DNA from: Rhynchospora pubera
Taxonomy: Eukaryota; Streptophyta; Magnoliopsida; Poales; Cyperaceae
Reading direction: 5' to 3'
Assembly: GCA_028095005.1 (NCBI GenBank)
Contig: CM051460.1
Location: 76,277,676-76,341,675, forward strand
Length of the DNA stretch: 64,000 nt
The notes under the pieces are model-generated. The model made no database searches. It worked only from the letters and a program-made list of their open reading frames with translations, and had not been told where the DNA came from. Shown in pieces: positions 12,425-23,700 of the stretch (its first letter is position 1; each line of letters starts with the position of its first letter). Both the position numbers and the translations under genes were made by a program.

Positions 12425-13541
12425 CCAACTCAAAACGATTGGATTATATATTGTAATTATGCACATAATGTGCAGATTTTAAAGATTCTAAGTATATTTG
12501 AGCATTTCAAGCAATTTTGCATTCATTTTAAGTCATTCATTCTCAATAAACTATATTTAATCTCTTGGTATAGTCTATAATGTGTTTATAAACTCACATA
12601 TTCAAAATGATTGGATTATACATTGTAATTATGCACATAATATGCAGATTTAACAGATTCTGAGTACATTTGAGCATTTCAAGTGATATTACATTCATTT
12701 TAAGTCATTTGATCACATTAATTTATATTTAAGCACTTTATATATTCTAAAATATGTTCATGAACTCACTATTCAAAACGATTGGATTATACACAGTAAT
12801 TGAACACATAATGTGCATATTATACAGATTCTAAGTATATTTGAGCATTTCAAGTGATTTTCCATTCATTTTAAATCATTCGATCACAATAATCTATATT
12901 TAAACTCTTAATATAGTCTGTAATATGTTTATGAACTCACTTATTCAAAACAATTGGATTATATACTGTAATTACACATATAATGTGCAGATTTCAAAGA
13001 TACCGAGTATATTTGAGCATTTCAAGCGATTTTTCATTCATTTTAATTCATTTGATTACAATAATCTATATTTTAGCTCTTTATATAATCTAGAATATGT
13101 TTACGAACTCACTTATTCAAAAATTTTGGATTATACATTGTAATTACGCACATCATGTGCAAATTTTACAGATTCCGAGTATATTTAAGCATTTCATGCG
13201 ATTTTGCATTCATTTTAAGTCATTTGAACTCAATAATCTATATTTAATCTCTTTATATGGTCTAAAATATGTTTATGGACTCACTAAGCGATTGCATTAT
13301 ACACTGTAATTACACGTATAATGTGCAGATTTTAAAGATTCCGGGTATACTTGAGTCAAGCGATTTAGCATTCCTTTTAACTCATTCGATAACAATAATC
13401 TATATTTAAACTCTTTATATAGTCTACAATATGTTTATGAACTCATTCAAAACGATTGGATTATACATTGTAATTATACACATAGTATGAAAAATTTACA
13501 GATTTTGAGTATATTTGAGCATTTCAAGTGATTTTCATTCA
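12425..13541 (+). repeat. Satellite array, segment 1 (monomer about 172 bp)
   Basis: Head-to-tail monomers of about 171-172 bp, measured between successive TGAACTCAC boxes (for example 12762, 12933, 13105). Conserved blocks per monomer are GATTGGATTATACATTGTAA, GCACATAATGTGC, GAGTATATTTGAGCATTTC, CATTTTAAGTCATTTGATCA and ATATAGTCTAGAATATG. This segment abuts the right edge of duplication copy 1 and is cut by element B. Confidence 0.95.
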
Positions 13542-13631
13542 TTTAAAGTCCCGAAATTATTTTATATAGAATTTTTGACACCAAAAATTTTAATACACAG
13601 AATTATTATTATTTTTTTAATAAGAAGAAAG

Positions 13632-13842
13632 TTCGTACGCGATTTATAAAAGCGTATAGCATCTCTCCTTCGTACGCGTTTATAAAACGCGCTCAAGAGC
13701 TCCGAACGCGTTTTATAAACGCGTACGAAGGAGAGATAGTGTACCCGTTCCCCTCTCTCCTTTTGAGGTTGTCAGAGCTTCGTACGCGTTTATAAAACGC
13801 GTTCGGTGTCCTGGAGCGCGTTTTATAAACGCGTACGAAGGG
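13632..13842. repeat. Left subterminal hairpin pair of element B
   Basis: Two palindromic modules. In module 1 the arms 13661-13691 and 13707-13737 are perfect 31-bp inverted repeats around a 15-nt loop. In module 2 the arms 13778-13801 and 13817-13840 are perfect 24-bp inverted repeats. Both are built on TACGCGTTTATAAAACGCG. A degenerate half-unit precedes them at about 13632-13656. They are candidate transposase-binding or promoter DNA, which is inferred only from position. Confidence 0.85.
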
Positions 13843-14066
13843 GGTTATTACCGTTTGTTATTTCATTTCTGAAAAAAAAGTACAAGCATGCTATGTTATA
13901 GACTGCAAAAGGTATGACAAGATTTGATTTTACAATGTCATCTTTGAACTTGTGAAATTATTTATAAAACCAGCCATTGTTGAATTAGAATACACAAACA
14001 CGCGCTACCTCCTTCTTCTTAAAAACTTCAGTACAATGGAGAAAGGAAATAGCTATAACTCAAATA

Positions 14067-14985
14067 ATGATGTTCCAAACTATCGAACAACAACACCGGA
14101 TTGAGTATTGGCCAACTTTCTACCATTACCCTGCCAATAGAAATCAACCAGAAAATGGAGAATATAAGGCAATTTGCCGCTCTTGTTACCGCACTTTGAA
14201 ATACAACATCCATGAAGACACGACTGAAGAGGGCCACGTGCTCGAGTTAAAAATACACTACCAATGACACATTAATGGTGGGCCGGAAAGGGAACAGAAG
14301 GAGTACCAGGAGCGGCGATGGCGGGAACATGAAAATAATATCAACCGAGAAAGGCGATATGACTGGTACAAAAAATATTACAAAGAACCTCAACCCATCC
14401 CCAACAACAACCGAAACCCTACCTCTCGTCTGAACCAACTCACTGGACCGTTTACGAGAAAATATACAACTTTAATGGAGACCACACAGTGAGCTGCACA
14501 AGGTGTGCTCAAGTTTTCAATTACAAAGAAAACATATTGCGTGACCACTACCATGAGCACAAACGTCACAACGAGAATGAATAAAGAGCTCGGGACATAG
14601 AGACGCATAGGATTATTATAGAAAGAAATGAAGAAAAGGATCGTAAAAAAAAATAAGAGAAGAAGAGGCAAGGAGAAAAAGGCTGAGAAAATCGGAGCAA
14701 AAATTGAGAGAAATGAATAAGAGGGATGAACTTCGACAAATTGCAGCAAGCCGAATGGCAGAGATAGAAAAAGAAGAAACCGAAGCGGCTTTTTGGAACG
14801 AAGCCGCTCAATTCATTGACAACATTGTTCCGAGTAATCAACAAGAAGATGATGCTGCTTTTTGGAACGAAGTCGCTCAGTTCGCTGACAACACTGGTGG
14901 GAGTAATCAACAACAACCGAATGACGAAGATGAGCAACTATGGTGGGATGAAATTCTACAACATGTAGATAGTCAAAATCTCTAA
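14067..14985 (+). pseudogene. Broken zinc-finger/coiled-coil gene of element B
   Basis: Reading frames in succession give two related zinc-finger-like blocks. One (about 14100-14190) starts with EYWPTFYHY followed by CRSC. The other (about 14425-14580) has HWTVYEKIYNF followed by CTRC and HYHEH. The W/F, CxxC, HxxH order resembles a BED finger. A charged coiled-coil-like stretch (about 14600-14780) and an acidic tail with two copies of an AAFWNE..AQF..N block (about 14790-14910) follow, ending DSQNL at 14985. The frame is interrupted by TGA at about 14265-14267 and TAA at about 14581-14583, and by shifts near 14385-14400 and at the A-run around 14648. The TGA is explicable by a CGA-to-TGA change and the TAA by CAA-to-TAA. 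It is convergent with the PMD gene. Family assignment is tentative. Confidence 0.5.
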
Positions 14986-15514
14986 CTATTTATATCATTG
15001 TAATATTTATGTGTTTTATTATTATGGTTGTTAATGTAATTTAGTTGGAATTGTTAATGCAATGTTTTATTTTTATGGTTGTTTTTTATTTTCCCTTATT
15101 CTTTTGTAGTGCTTTGCACTATAAGTTGTGGTTTTAATGTGTTGACGTTCAATGGATAAACGTTGTTGTTTGGAGTATTTCAATGAATAAACGTTGTTGT
15201 TTGGAGTATTTCGTTTATTGGCGTTTCAATACATAAACGTTTATGTTTCAAGTAGTGCATTGCACTGTTTTTTTCATATTGATTACACATAAACAAAATC
15301 ACAATAAATAATACACAAGTCCATTATCAGTAGTACGAATCCAAAAAACATAGTCAATCATCATAAGCAATCCAAAAAACAAAGTCAATCATCATCAGTA
15401 ATACACAAATGAATCACAAGTCATAAACGAAAAATAAACAATCCGTCCATCAGGAGTCATAAACAAGTCACAAGTCCATAAACAAAAAAGAAAACAATCA
15501 GTCCATCATCATAA

Positions 15515-18500
15515 CTAACGCCGCCGCCTCCTAGGTCCTGAAGGTGAAAATCTGTCAATCACCCTCACCGCACGCCTATCTCGTCTGGCCGGGGCAGTAA
15601 CGTCTCCTGAGTCAGTGGAGTCAGTATCCCCATCGCCCTCTGCCTGGTGCTCCTCATGCTGATCCTACTGCTGGTCCTCCTGCTGTATGGGCCCAAACTC
15701 AACGGGCTGCCCAGCCTCCTAAGGAGTCGCTAAAGGGACATAGTCACCCTCCTCATCTGCGGCCGTCCGTAGCAATGTGCTGAACGACTCTGTCCCTCCC
15801 ATACTACCCAACGGAGTGCCAAATGATGGAATAGAAGAAGGCGTAGGCACTGGCGGAACAGTAAATGGAGGAAAAGAGGAAAGCATACCAAATGCTGCAA
15901 AGGAGTACGGTGGAGGATCATGAGGCTGGAAAATGCCAGTGGGATCCTGAAAAATGCCAGCAAACTACGAGGTCGATGCTGATGCACTATGCATGGATGG
16001 AGTAGGACCTGAGGCTAGAAACTGAGTAGGAAAGAACGTGCGTGGTCCTAAAATATCATCTAATCGCCCGGTATTCAGTCGACCATCCTATAATATTAAA
16101 AAAAAAATAATGTCAATGTAAATAAATTAGTATTTAAAATTGAAACTTGCATATGAACGAATACTAACCGCATGCATCAGATCCTCCGCCTGAAGGTCTG
16201 TGGGTACAGTCGGACGTGCAGAGGAAGACTCGTCCCCAGAATCTGGTATGTCCGCAATATTTGTTGGAAGTCCTCGCTGCTCCAACAAATCCTCCAACCT
16301 GTAATTTATAAATTATTGAACAATGACATAATTATGAAGGTTGAATTTAAAATGCAAAAATGCAATAAAAAAATTAAATATTTTAAAATTACCTCAAAGG
16401 CATGGAAGCATCATGCAACTGCGAACGACAGTTGGCGAGAATTGTCTTTCCCACCCTTCTGCACCCCTTCTTCACAACCAGTCCCAATGCATGAAGTGCA
16501 TTCTTCAGCGCAGAGTTGCCCTGCAATTTACGAGAATAATGACATATTGCACAAAATATTAACCAATCATACATTCCATATTTAAAAAATTAAGAAGTAC
16601 CGTATTGCGAAGTCTGGACCCCATGTTTGTGTACTGCCTCTGAGCAAGAGGCAGCTGCTGAGTGCGCTGGAGACGTGCCTCGGCATCCTCTCGTGGCGTG
16701 GGTCTCTCGGAGGCACCGTATCGCCAAAACCATCGGAAGTACCGCAACGTATCAGTAGCACCCCAGGATCGAGTCTCCAGCTGGCGTGCTGCTAATGCCT
16801 CGTCAGTCCACTCTGCATGTGCACCCGCAAAAATCGTAGCAAAATCTGGGCGATCTCGATAGGTACCGTGCTGGAAACCCAGCAGGTTCTGTGTCACGTC
16901 CCAACTCTGTTAAAATAAACTCGTTAGTTCTTTACTCTAATTAAATTGAAGTTGATCATATGATAAATTGGAAAAATATAGCAAACGTACCACAGGTAGT
17001 GGAGGAGGAGTAATCTGGTACAGTCCAAACTGATGCCTACAACGGTCGGGGTAGTAGTAGGCAACAATGTGGTAGAAAATGAGCGGCAACCGAACATGCT
17101 CCGCTATGGAACCCTCCTGTGCTACCCGTGGCATGACAGCCCTGTCGAGTACGTACGGAAACTAGTTGACGTCTTCAACTTCCAACACGGCTAGGTAGTC
17201 CCGTGCGTTCTCCACTGCCCCGCGGTGCTGTCTCAGTGAGAAAGACCGAGCTTCGCCCCATTTCCTGAAAATTTTGAACGTTAGGATTGATGTGTTGTAA
17301 TTTGCATAAAATTATTGAAAAATTATTATAAGTTATTACCTCCCAAACGGCACACATGAATCTAGGTTAGGCTGTCCTAATCCACCGATAGGAGCAACCT
17401 CTGGGCGACAAACAGGGAGGTATGACCATGCCCAAAACAACAGTAGCATCCAAGGTCCCGTCACAACCTTGAAACGCATAGAGGCACGGTCCAGAGCACG
17501 ATACAGACAAGCAAGCGTGGCACCTCCCCCATTGAAGTCCGGAACTTCATTCAAATTGCCCTGCATTTAAATTAAACAACGCATTGAAAAAAAATAATTT
17601 GAACATTGAAAAAAATAATAACCATGCAAACAATTTTGCTATAATTTTGTGCTATAATTTTGCTATAATAATATTAGTCTTGCTATAATAATTGTGCTAT
17701 AATTTTGCTATAATAATATTAGTCTTGCTATAATAATTTATATTTTTTTAATAATAAAATTAAATTGTTGGTTGTTCAATATCATGAGGAACTTACTTGC
17801 GTTTTTTCTTGAAATATCATTTTGTGTCAAATAAATGATTAATATTGAATTTGTAATATTGAAATATTCCAAATATCATTTTGTGTCAACAAATAAAAAT
17901 ATTGAATTTGTAACATTGAATTCTAATATCATAGTAAACAAATAAAAATATTATTTAAGTTCAGAAAATTATACCGATACGAGCTCCAAATAGTATGCTG
18001 GGACGGAATTCTGAGAAATATCGGGAAACATCAACGTCCCAAATACCTCTAGAGCCACTGCACGCGTGTATCGGTCTAACTCCTCATCAGTAGCACCTGG
18101 CTGTGGCGCCACCCCGCAATTTTGCCGCAACCATTTCAACTTGATGTTGTTGCCCACAACATCGCCCCTGCATTGTACAAATTTAAAATAATCAATACAA
18201 GTAAGCAATGCATATACTGAATAGCCAAAATCAATATTGCACTTTATTTTTTTCATTTACTCCCTGCTACTCCTTTCTCTGTGCCAGTCTCCCAAATCTT
18301 CATGAGGATAAAGATTTGCACGAATCTTTTCCTCCCAGGGCCCTCTCGTATTCGATCTAACTGGAATGCCCGTCGAGCGCAAACCATATAAGAAGGCAAC
18401 ATCCTGATAACAATTACAAAATACATTAAATTCGTGTCATGTTAATATTGCAATTCGTGTCATGTTAATATTACGAAAATTAATATTCAAATTTGAATTT

Positions 18501-19355
18501 TAAATATAAAGTTTAAATAAATGTGACATTAAATTCGTGTCATGTTAAGTCAAAATTTTATGTTAGAATTAATTGTGAAAATTAATACGAAAATTATTTA
18601 AAAAAAATTTAATATCAAGTTTAAATAAATTACCTGTAGAGTAACGGTCATCTCTCCAACGGGAAAATGAAAAATATGCGTCTCCGGACGCCAAAACTCG
18701 ACCATTGCCTTCAGTAAGGGCATGTCGACGTTGACAAGCTTCACCTTCGTAATGTGACTGAGCCCCAATTTGATCAGCCTTCCCTCAATCCGATCGTCCA
18801 CCTTAATCGTTCGCTTGTGCGATCTCGTCTCCAAATGTTTTTCACGCTGCATTAACACGAAACATAAACCGTTGTATTAAAAATACAATTTATAATACAA
18901 TTTATAAGCATTTACAAGCATTTACAATAAATACAATTTATTAGATTGAACATAAAAATATTATAAGCATTTACAATAAATACAATTTATAATAAGCATT
19001 TAATATAATTTATTAGATTGAACATAAAAATTTATAATAAACCTCATTTTCAATTAATTTTTTAATACAATTTATAATAAGCATTTAATACAATTTATAA
19101 GTCTATTAAGAAATCTAAATTATTAAAGCAAAAAAATCTAAATTAACATAAAACAGTCTATTACCTCCTCAAAACCTGTTGGTTTTCTACGTTGGCCGGT
19201 TGCACAGGTGGATTGACATTTTGCGCGCTGGGACGGGCTGCGCGACGCCTACGTCTTTTTTGGCAAGGCTGGGTGGAGGGTGCTTCGGTGGAGGGTGCTT
19301 CGGTGGGAGGTGGTGAAGCACCAGAAGGACCAGCCTCATCTTCTGCTGAACTCAT
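15515..19355 (-). pseudogene. Plant mobile domain (PMD) gene, 10 exons, with four in-frame TAG codons
   Basis: The start is taken at 19355 (MSSAEDEAGPSG). Downstream exons, all with GT-AG borders, are 18634-18846, 18261-18403, 17975-18167, 17340-17560, 16991-17264, 16598-16906, 16393-16520, 16169-16298 and 15515-16087; phases agree through these nine. The first exon's donor is uncertain (either of two sites at about 19160-19175). PMD hallmarks are LGLSHI, FWRPETHIFHFPVGEMTVTL, DVAFLYGL, GPWEEK, RYTRAVALEVFGTLMFPD and the W/F-rich block at 17340-17560. The tail is Pro-rich, then acidic, ending in an Arg run. In-frame TAGs lie at 17162-17164, 15965-15967, 15719-15721 and 15665-15667, with no frameshift. 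Host PMD proteins (MAIN, MAIL1) act in gene silencing; the role of transposon PMDs is unknown. Confidence 0.82.
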
Positions 19356-19359
19356 CTGA

Positions 19360-20160
19360 TTCAAATAATATAAGAACAACAATTGAAAACAACAATGAAT
19401 TTAATATTTTTTTCAATAATCAAAACGAACAAAACAAAAATTATTTTTCTATGTAATTGACATTTTCACAATAATTACTGATCAATAATCGAATAATTTT
19501 ATCATAATATGTTAAAATTTTTCATGCACCATAATTTGCACCAATAAATTTATCCATAATTTTCAATATACAATTCCAGTTATTTGAAACTATGTTAATT
19601 TGCACCATAATTTTTCGATATAAATTTCTTTTTATTTCAACAATTTACTAACTAATTCCATTTATACACAATTACTAACTAATTCCATTTCAACAATTTA
19701 CTAACTAATTCCATTTATACATAATTATCATAATTATCATCATGCATCAATTATCAACAATTTCAGTTATACACAATTACTAACTAATTCCATTTCAACA
19801 ATTATCAACAATTATCAATAATTTCATCAATTATCATCATGCATCGATTATCAACAATTTCATCAATTATCAATAATTTCACAATTTCATCAATTATAAA
19901 TAATTAATTGATCAATTAACTAATTCCATTTATACATAATTATCATCATGCATCAATTATCAACAATTCCACAATTTCATCAATTATCAACAATTCCACA
20001 ATTTCATCCAAAATACAATTATCAACAATTATCACTATTTCACAATTCCGTTTCACTATTTCACAATTATCAACAATTCCACAATTTCATCTAAACCCTA
20101 AACCCCTAAACCCCTAATTATCAACAATTATCACTATTTCAAATACAAAATACAAAATAG
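19360..20160. repeat. Low-complexity AATTATCAACAATT-rich stretch inside element B
   Basis: Upstream of the PMD start, the DNA is built of irregular repeats such as ACAATTATCAACAATTTC and CTAACTAATTCCATTT. It ends in a short run of CCCTAAA-like units at about 20091-20117. Read on the minus strand these are AGGGTTTA motifs, resembling the telo-box of plant promoters rather than a telomere remnant. It is probably the 5' region of the PMD gene. Confidence 0.6.
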
Positions 20161-20259
20161 TTTTGGAAAAAACCTCGCTGTCGCAAGTTCGCCGCTGCCG
20201 ATGTCTTCTTCTCTTCTCTTTCTCTCGCGGCTGCCGCTGCTTTTCTTCCTCTTCTTCTC

Positions 20260-20365
20260 GCCCTGGCCTGGATTCCCTTCTCTCTTTCTCTTTCCTTCTC
20301 CCCTTCTCTCCTTCTCTCCTTCTCTCCTTCTCTCTTTCTCTGGTTCTCTCTTTCTCTCTCTGGCG
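20260..20365. repeat. CT-rich microsatellite in element B
   Basis: Irregular CTTCTCTC/CTTTCTCT tract just inside the right TIR. The apparent Ser/Arg/Glu-rich frames over it (20114-20506 and others) are products of the simple repeat. Confidence 0.8.
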
Positions 20366-20427
20366 AACGATGGCGAACGAAAAACAAAAAAATGAAACGG
20401 CTATTTCTCGAATTTGAAGGAGATGAC

Positions 20428-20632
20428 CTTCGTACGAGTTTATGAAACGCGCTCCAGGGCTCCGAACGCGTTTCATAAACGCGTACAAAGGCCTGACTCG
20501 TCTCAAAAGGCGTAACTGAGGAGGTGAATTTATTCCCCTTCGTACGCGTTTATAAAACGCGTTCGGAGCTCTTGAGCGCGTTTCATAAACGCGTACGAAG
20601 GGGAATTGAAATACGCTTTTATAAAACGCGTA
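20428..20632. repeat. Right subterminal hairpin pair of element B
   Basis: The counterpart of the left cluster. An outer module near 20533-20603 has arms built on CTTCGTACGCGTTTATAAAA with a single mismatch, and an inner, more degenerate module lies at about 20427-20492. A further half-unit (ACGCTTTTATAAAACGCG) follows at about 20612-20632. Spacing mirrors the left TIR. Confidence 0.8.
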
Positions 20633-20726
20633 CGAACTTTCTTCTTATTTAAAAAAAATAAATAATTCTGTGTATTAAAATTTTTGGTGTCAAAAATTCT
20701 ATATAAAATAATTTCGGTTTAAAGTC

Positions 20727-23700
20727 ATTTGATGACAATAATCAAAATTTAAACTCTTTTATTCTATATTATGTTTAGGAACTAACTTATTCAAACCGAT
20801 TGGATTATAAGTTGTAATTACGCACATAATGTGCATATTTTTGTGATCATGAGAATATATGAGCATTTCAAGTGATTTTTGCATTCATTTATGAACTCAC
20901 CTAATCAAAACGATTGGATTATACATTGCAATTACACACATAATATGCAGATATTACAGGTTCTGAGTATATTTAAGCATTTTAAGTGATTTTCCATTCA
21001 TTTCAAGTCATTTGATCACAATAATCTCTATTTAAGTATTTTATATAGTCTAGAATATGTTTATTAACTTACTTATTCAATACGATTGCATTAAACGTTG
21101 TAATTCGGCACACAATATGCAGATTTCACAGATGCTGAATATATTTGAGCATTTCAAGTGATTTTGCATTAATTTTTTAAGTCATTTGATCACAATAATC
21201 TTTATTTATGCACTTCATATAGTTTCGAATATGTTTATGAACTCACTTATTCAAAACGATTTGAATATACATTGTAATTACCCACATTATATGCACATTT
21301 TACAGATTCTGAGTATATTTGATAATTTCAAGAGATTTTACATTCATTTTAAGTTATTTGATCACAATAATCTATATTAAAGCTCTTTTTATAGTCTAGA
21401 ATATATTTAGAAACTCACTTATTCAAAAGAATTGGATTATAAATTGTAATTACGCACATGATGTGCAGATTTTTCAGATTCTGAGTATATTTAAGCATTT
21501 CAAGAGATTTTGCATTCATTTTAAGTAATTTGATTACAATAATTTATATTTAAGCTCTTTATATAGTCTAGAATATGTTTATGAACTCACTTATTCAAAG
21601 CGATTGGATTATACACTGTAATTACATATATAATGTGCAGATTTTAAAGATTCCGAGTATATTTGAGCATTTCAAACTCTTTATATAGTCTAAAATATGT
21701 TTAGGAACTCAGATATTCAAAACGATTGAATTACAAATTGTAATTACGGACAAAATTTGCAGTTTTTCTGATTCTGAGAATATTAGAGCATTTCAAGCAA
21801 TTTTCATTAATTTTAAGTTATTTGATGACAATAATCTATATTTAAAATTTTATATAGTTTATAATATGTTTAGGAACTCACTTATTCAAACCGATTGGAT
21901 TATAAGTTGTAATTACGCACATAATGTGCACATTTTACTGATCATGAGAATATATGAGCATTTCAAGCGAATTTTGCGTTAGTTTTAAGTCATTTGATCA
22001 CAAAAATATATATTTAATCTCTTCATCTAGTCTAGAATATATGTTTATGAACTAACTTATTCAATACAATTGGATTATACATTATAATTATGCACACGAT
22101 GTGCAGATTTTACAGATTCTGAGAATATTAGAGCATTTCTAGCTATTTTCAGCTCATTTTAAGTCATTTGATCACAATAATTTATATTTAAGCTCTTCAT
22201 GTAGTTTGGAATATGTATATGAACTCATTTATTCAAAATGATTGGATCATACATTGTAATTACGCACATAATTGCATATTTGATAGATTCTGAGTATATT
22301 TGAGCATTTCAAATGATTTAGCATTCATTTTAAGTTATTTGATCACAATAATCTATATTTAAGCTTTTTATATAGTCAATAATATGTTTATGAACTCACC
22401 AATATAAAACGATTGGATTATGCTTTGTAATTACTCACATAATATGGAGATTTTACAGATTCTGAGTATATTTGAGCATTTCAAGCGATTTTCAATTCAT
22501 TTTAAGTCATTTGATCACAATAATCAATATTTAACCTCTTTATATAGTTGATAATTTGTTTAGGAACTCACTTAATCAACACGATTGGATTATAAATTGT
22601 AATTACGCACGTAATGTGCAGATTTTACAGATTCTGAGAATAATAGAGCATGTGAAGCGATTTTCAGTTCATTTTAAGTCATTTGATCGCAATAATCTAT
22701 ATTTAAGCTCTTCATATAGTTTAGAATATGGATATGAACTCACTTATTCGAAAAAATTGGATTATACAATGTAATTAAGCACATAATTGCTGATTTGAAC
22801 GATTCTGAGTATATTTAAGCATTTTAATCGATTTTGCATTCATTTTAATTTATTTGTTAATAACAATCTATATTTGAGCTCTTTATATAGTCTAGAATAT
22901 GCTTATGAACTCAATTATTTAAAATGATTGGATTATATACTGTAATTACACATATAATGTGTAGATTTAAAAGATTCCAAGTATGTTTGAGCATTTCAAG
23001 AGATTTTAATTTTTAGTCATTGGATCTCAATAATATATATTTAAGCTCTTTATATAGTCTAGAATCTTTTTACAAAGTACAAACTCACGTATTCAACACG
23101 ATTGGATTATACTTTGTAATTACGCACATAATGTGTAAATTTTAAAGATTCTGAGTATATTTGAGCATTCCAAATAATTTTTCTTACATTTTTAGTTATT
23201 TGATCACAATAATCTATATTAAAGCTTTTAATATAATCTATAATATGTTTATGAACTCCTTTAAAACGATTGCATTATACAATGTAATTATCGCACATAA
23301 TATGCAGATTTTAATAATTCTGAGTATATTGGAGCAATTCAAGCGATTTTGCATTCATTTTAAATTATATGATCGCAACAATCTATATTTAAGCTATTTA
23401 TATAGTCTATAATATGTTTAGTAACTCAGTTATTCAAAACTATTGGATTATAAATTGTACAGATTCTTAGTGTATTTAAGCATCTCAAGTGATTTTGCAT
23501 TCATTTTGAGTCATTTGATCACAATAACATTTATTTAAGCTCTCTATATAGTCTAGAATATGCTTACGAACTCACTTATTCAAAACGATTAGATTATTGA
23601 CTGTAATTACACATATGATATGCAGATTTGAAAGATTCCTAGTATATTTGAGCATTTCAAGCAATTTATTATTCATGTATTGTCATTTGATCACAGTAAT

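Larger units (their letters stand above)
13551..20717. mobile_element. 7.2-kb Mutator-like TIR element with PMD and zinc-finger genes (element B)
   Basis: A 7167-bp insertion inside one satellite monomer, flanked by the 9-bp direct repeat TTTAAAGTC (13542-13550 and 20718-20726). The monomer resumes in register afterwards. TIRs are about 290 bp (13551-13842 and 20428-20717), with the first 60 or so bases almost identical and starting CCGAAATTATT. Each TIR contains two long hairpins. Inside are two convergent genes, a zinc-finger/coiled-coil gene (+, 14067-14985) and a PMD gene (-, 15515-19355). I see no DDE transposase, so it is probably moved in trans. The long TIRs and 9-bp duplication fit the Mutator superfamily, and PMD genes are known cargo of plant MULEs. 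Confidence 0.9.

Noticed and set aside
20091..20117. CCCTAAA-like units suggesting an interstitial telomere
   Set aside because: Only three imperfect units, located upstream of the PMD gene. A promoter telo-box is a simpler reading.
20114..20506. Arg/Glu-rich and Ser/Leu-rich frames on both strands
   Set aside because: They translate the CT-rich microsatellite inside element B; low complexity only.
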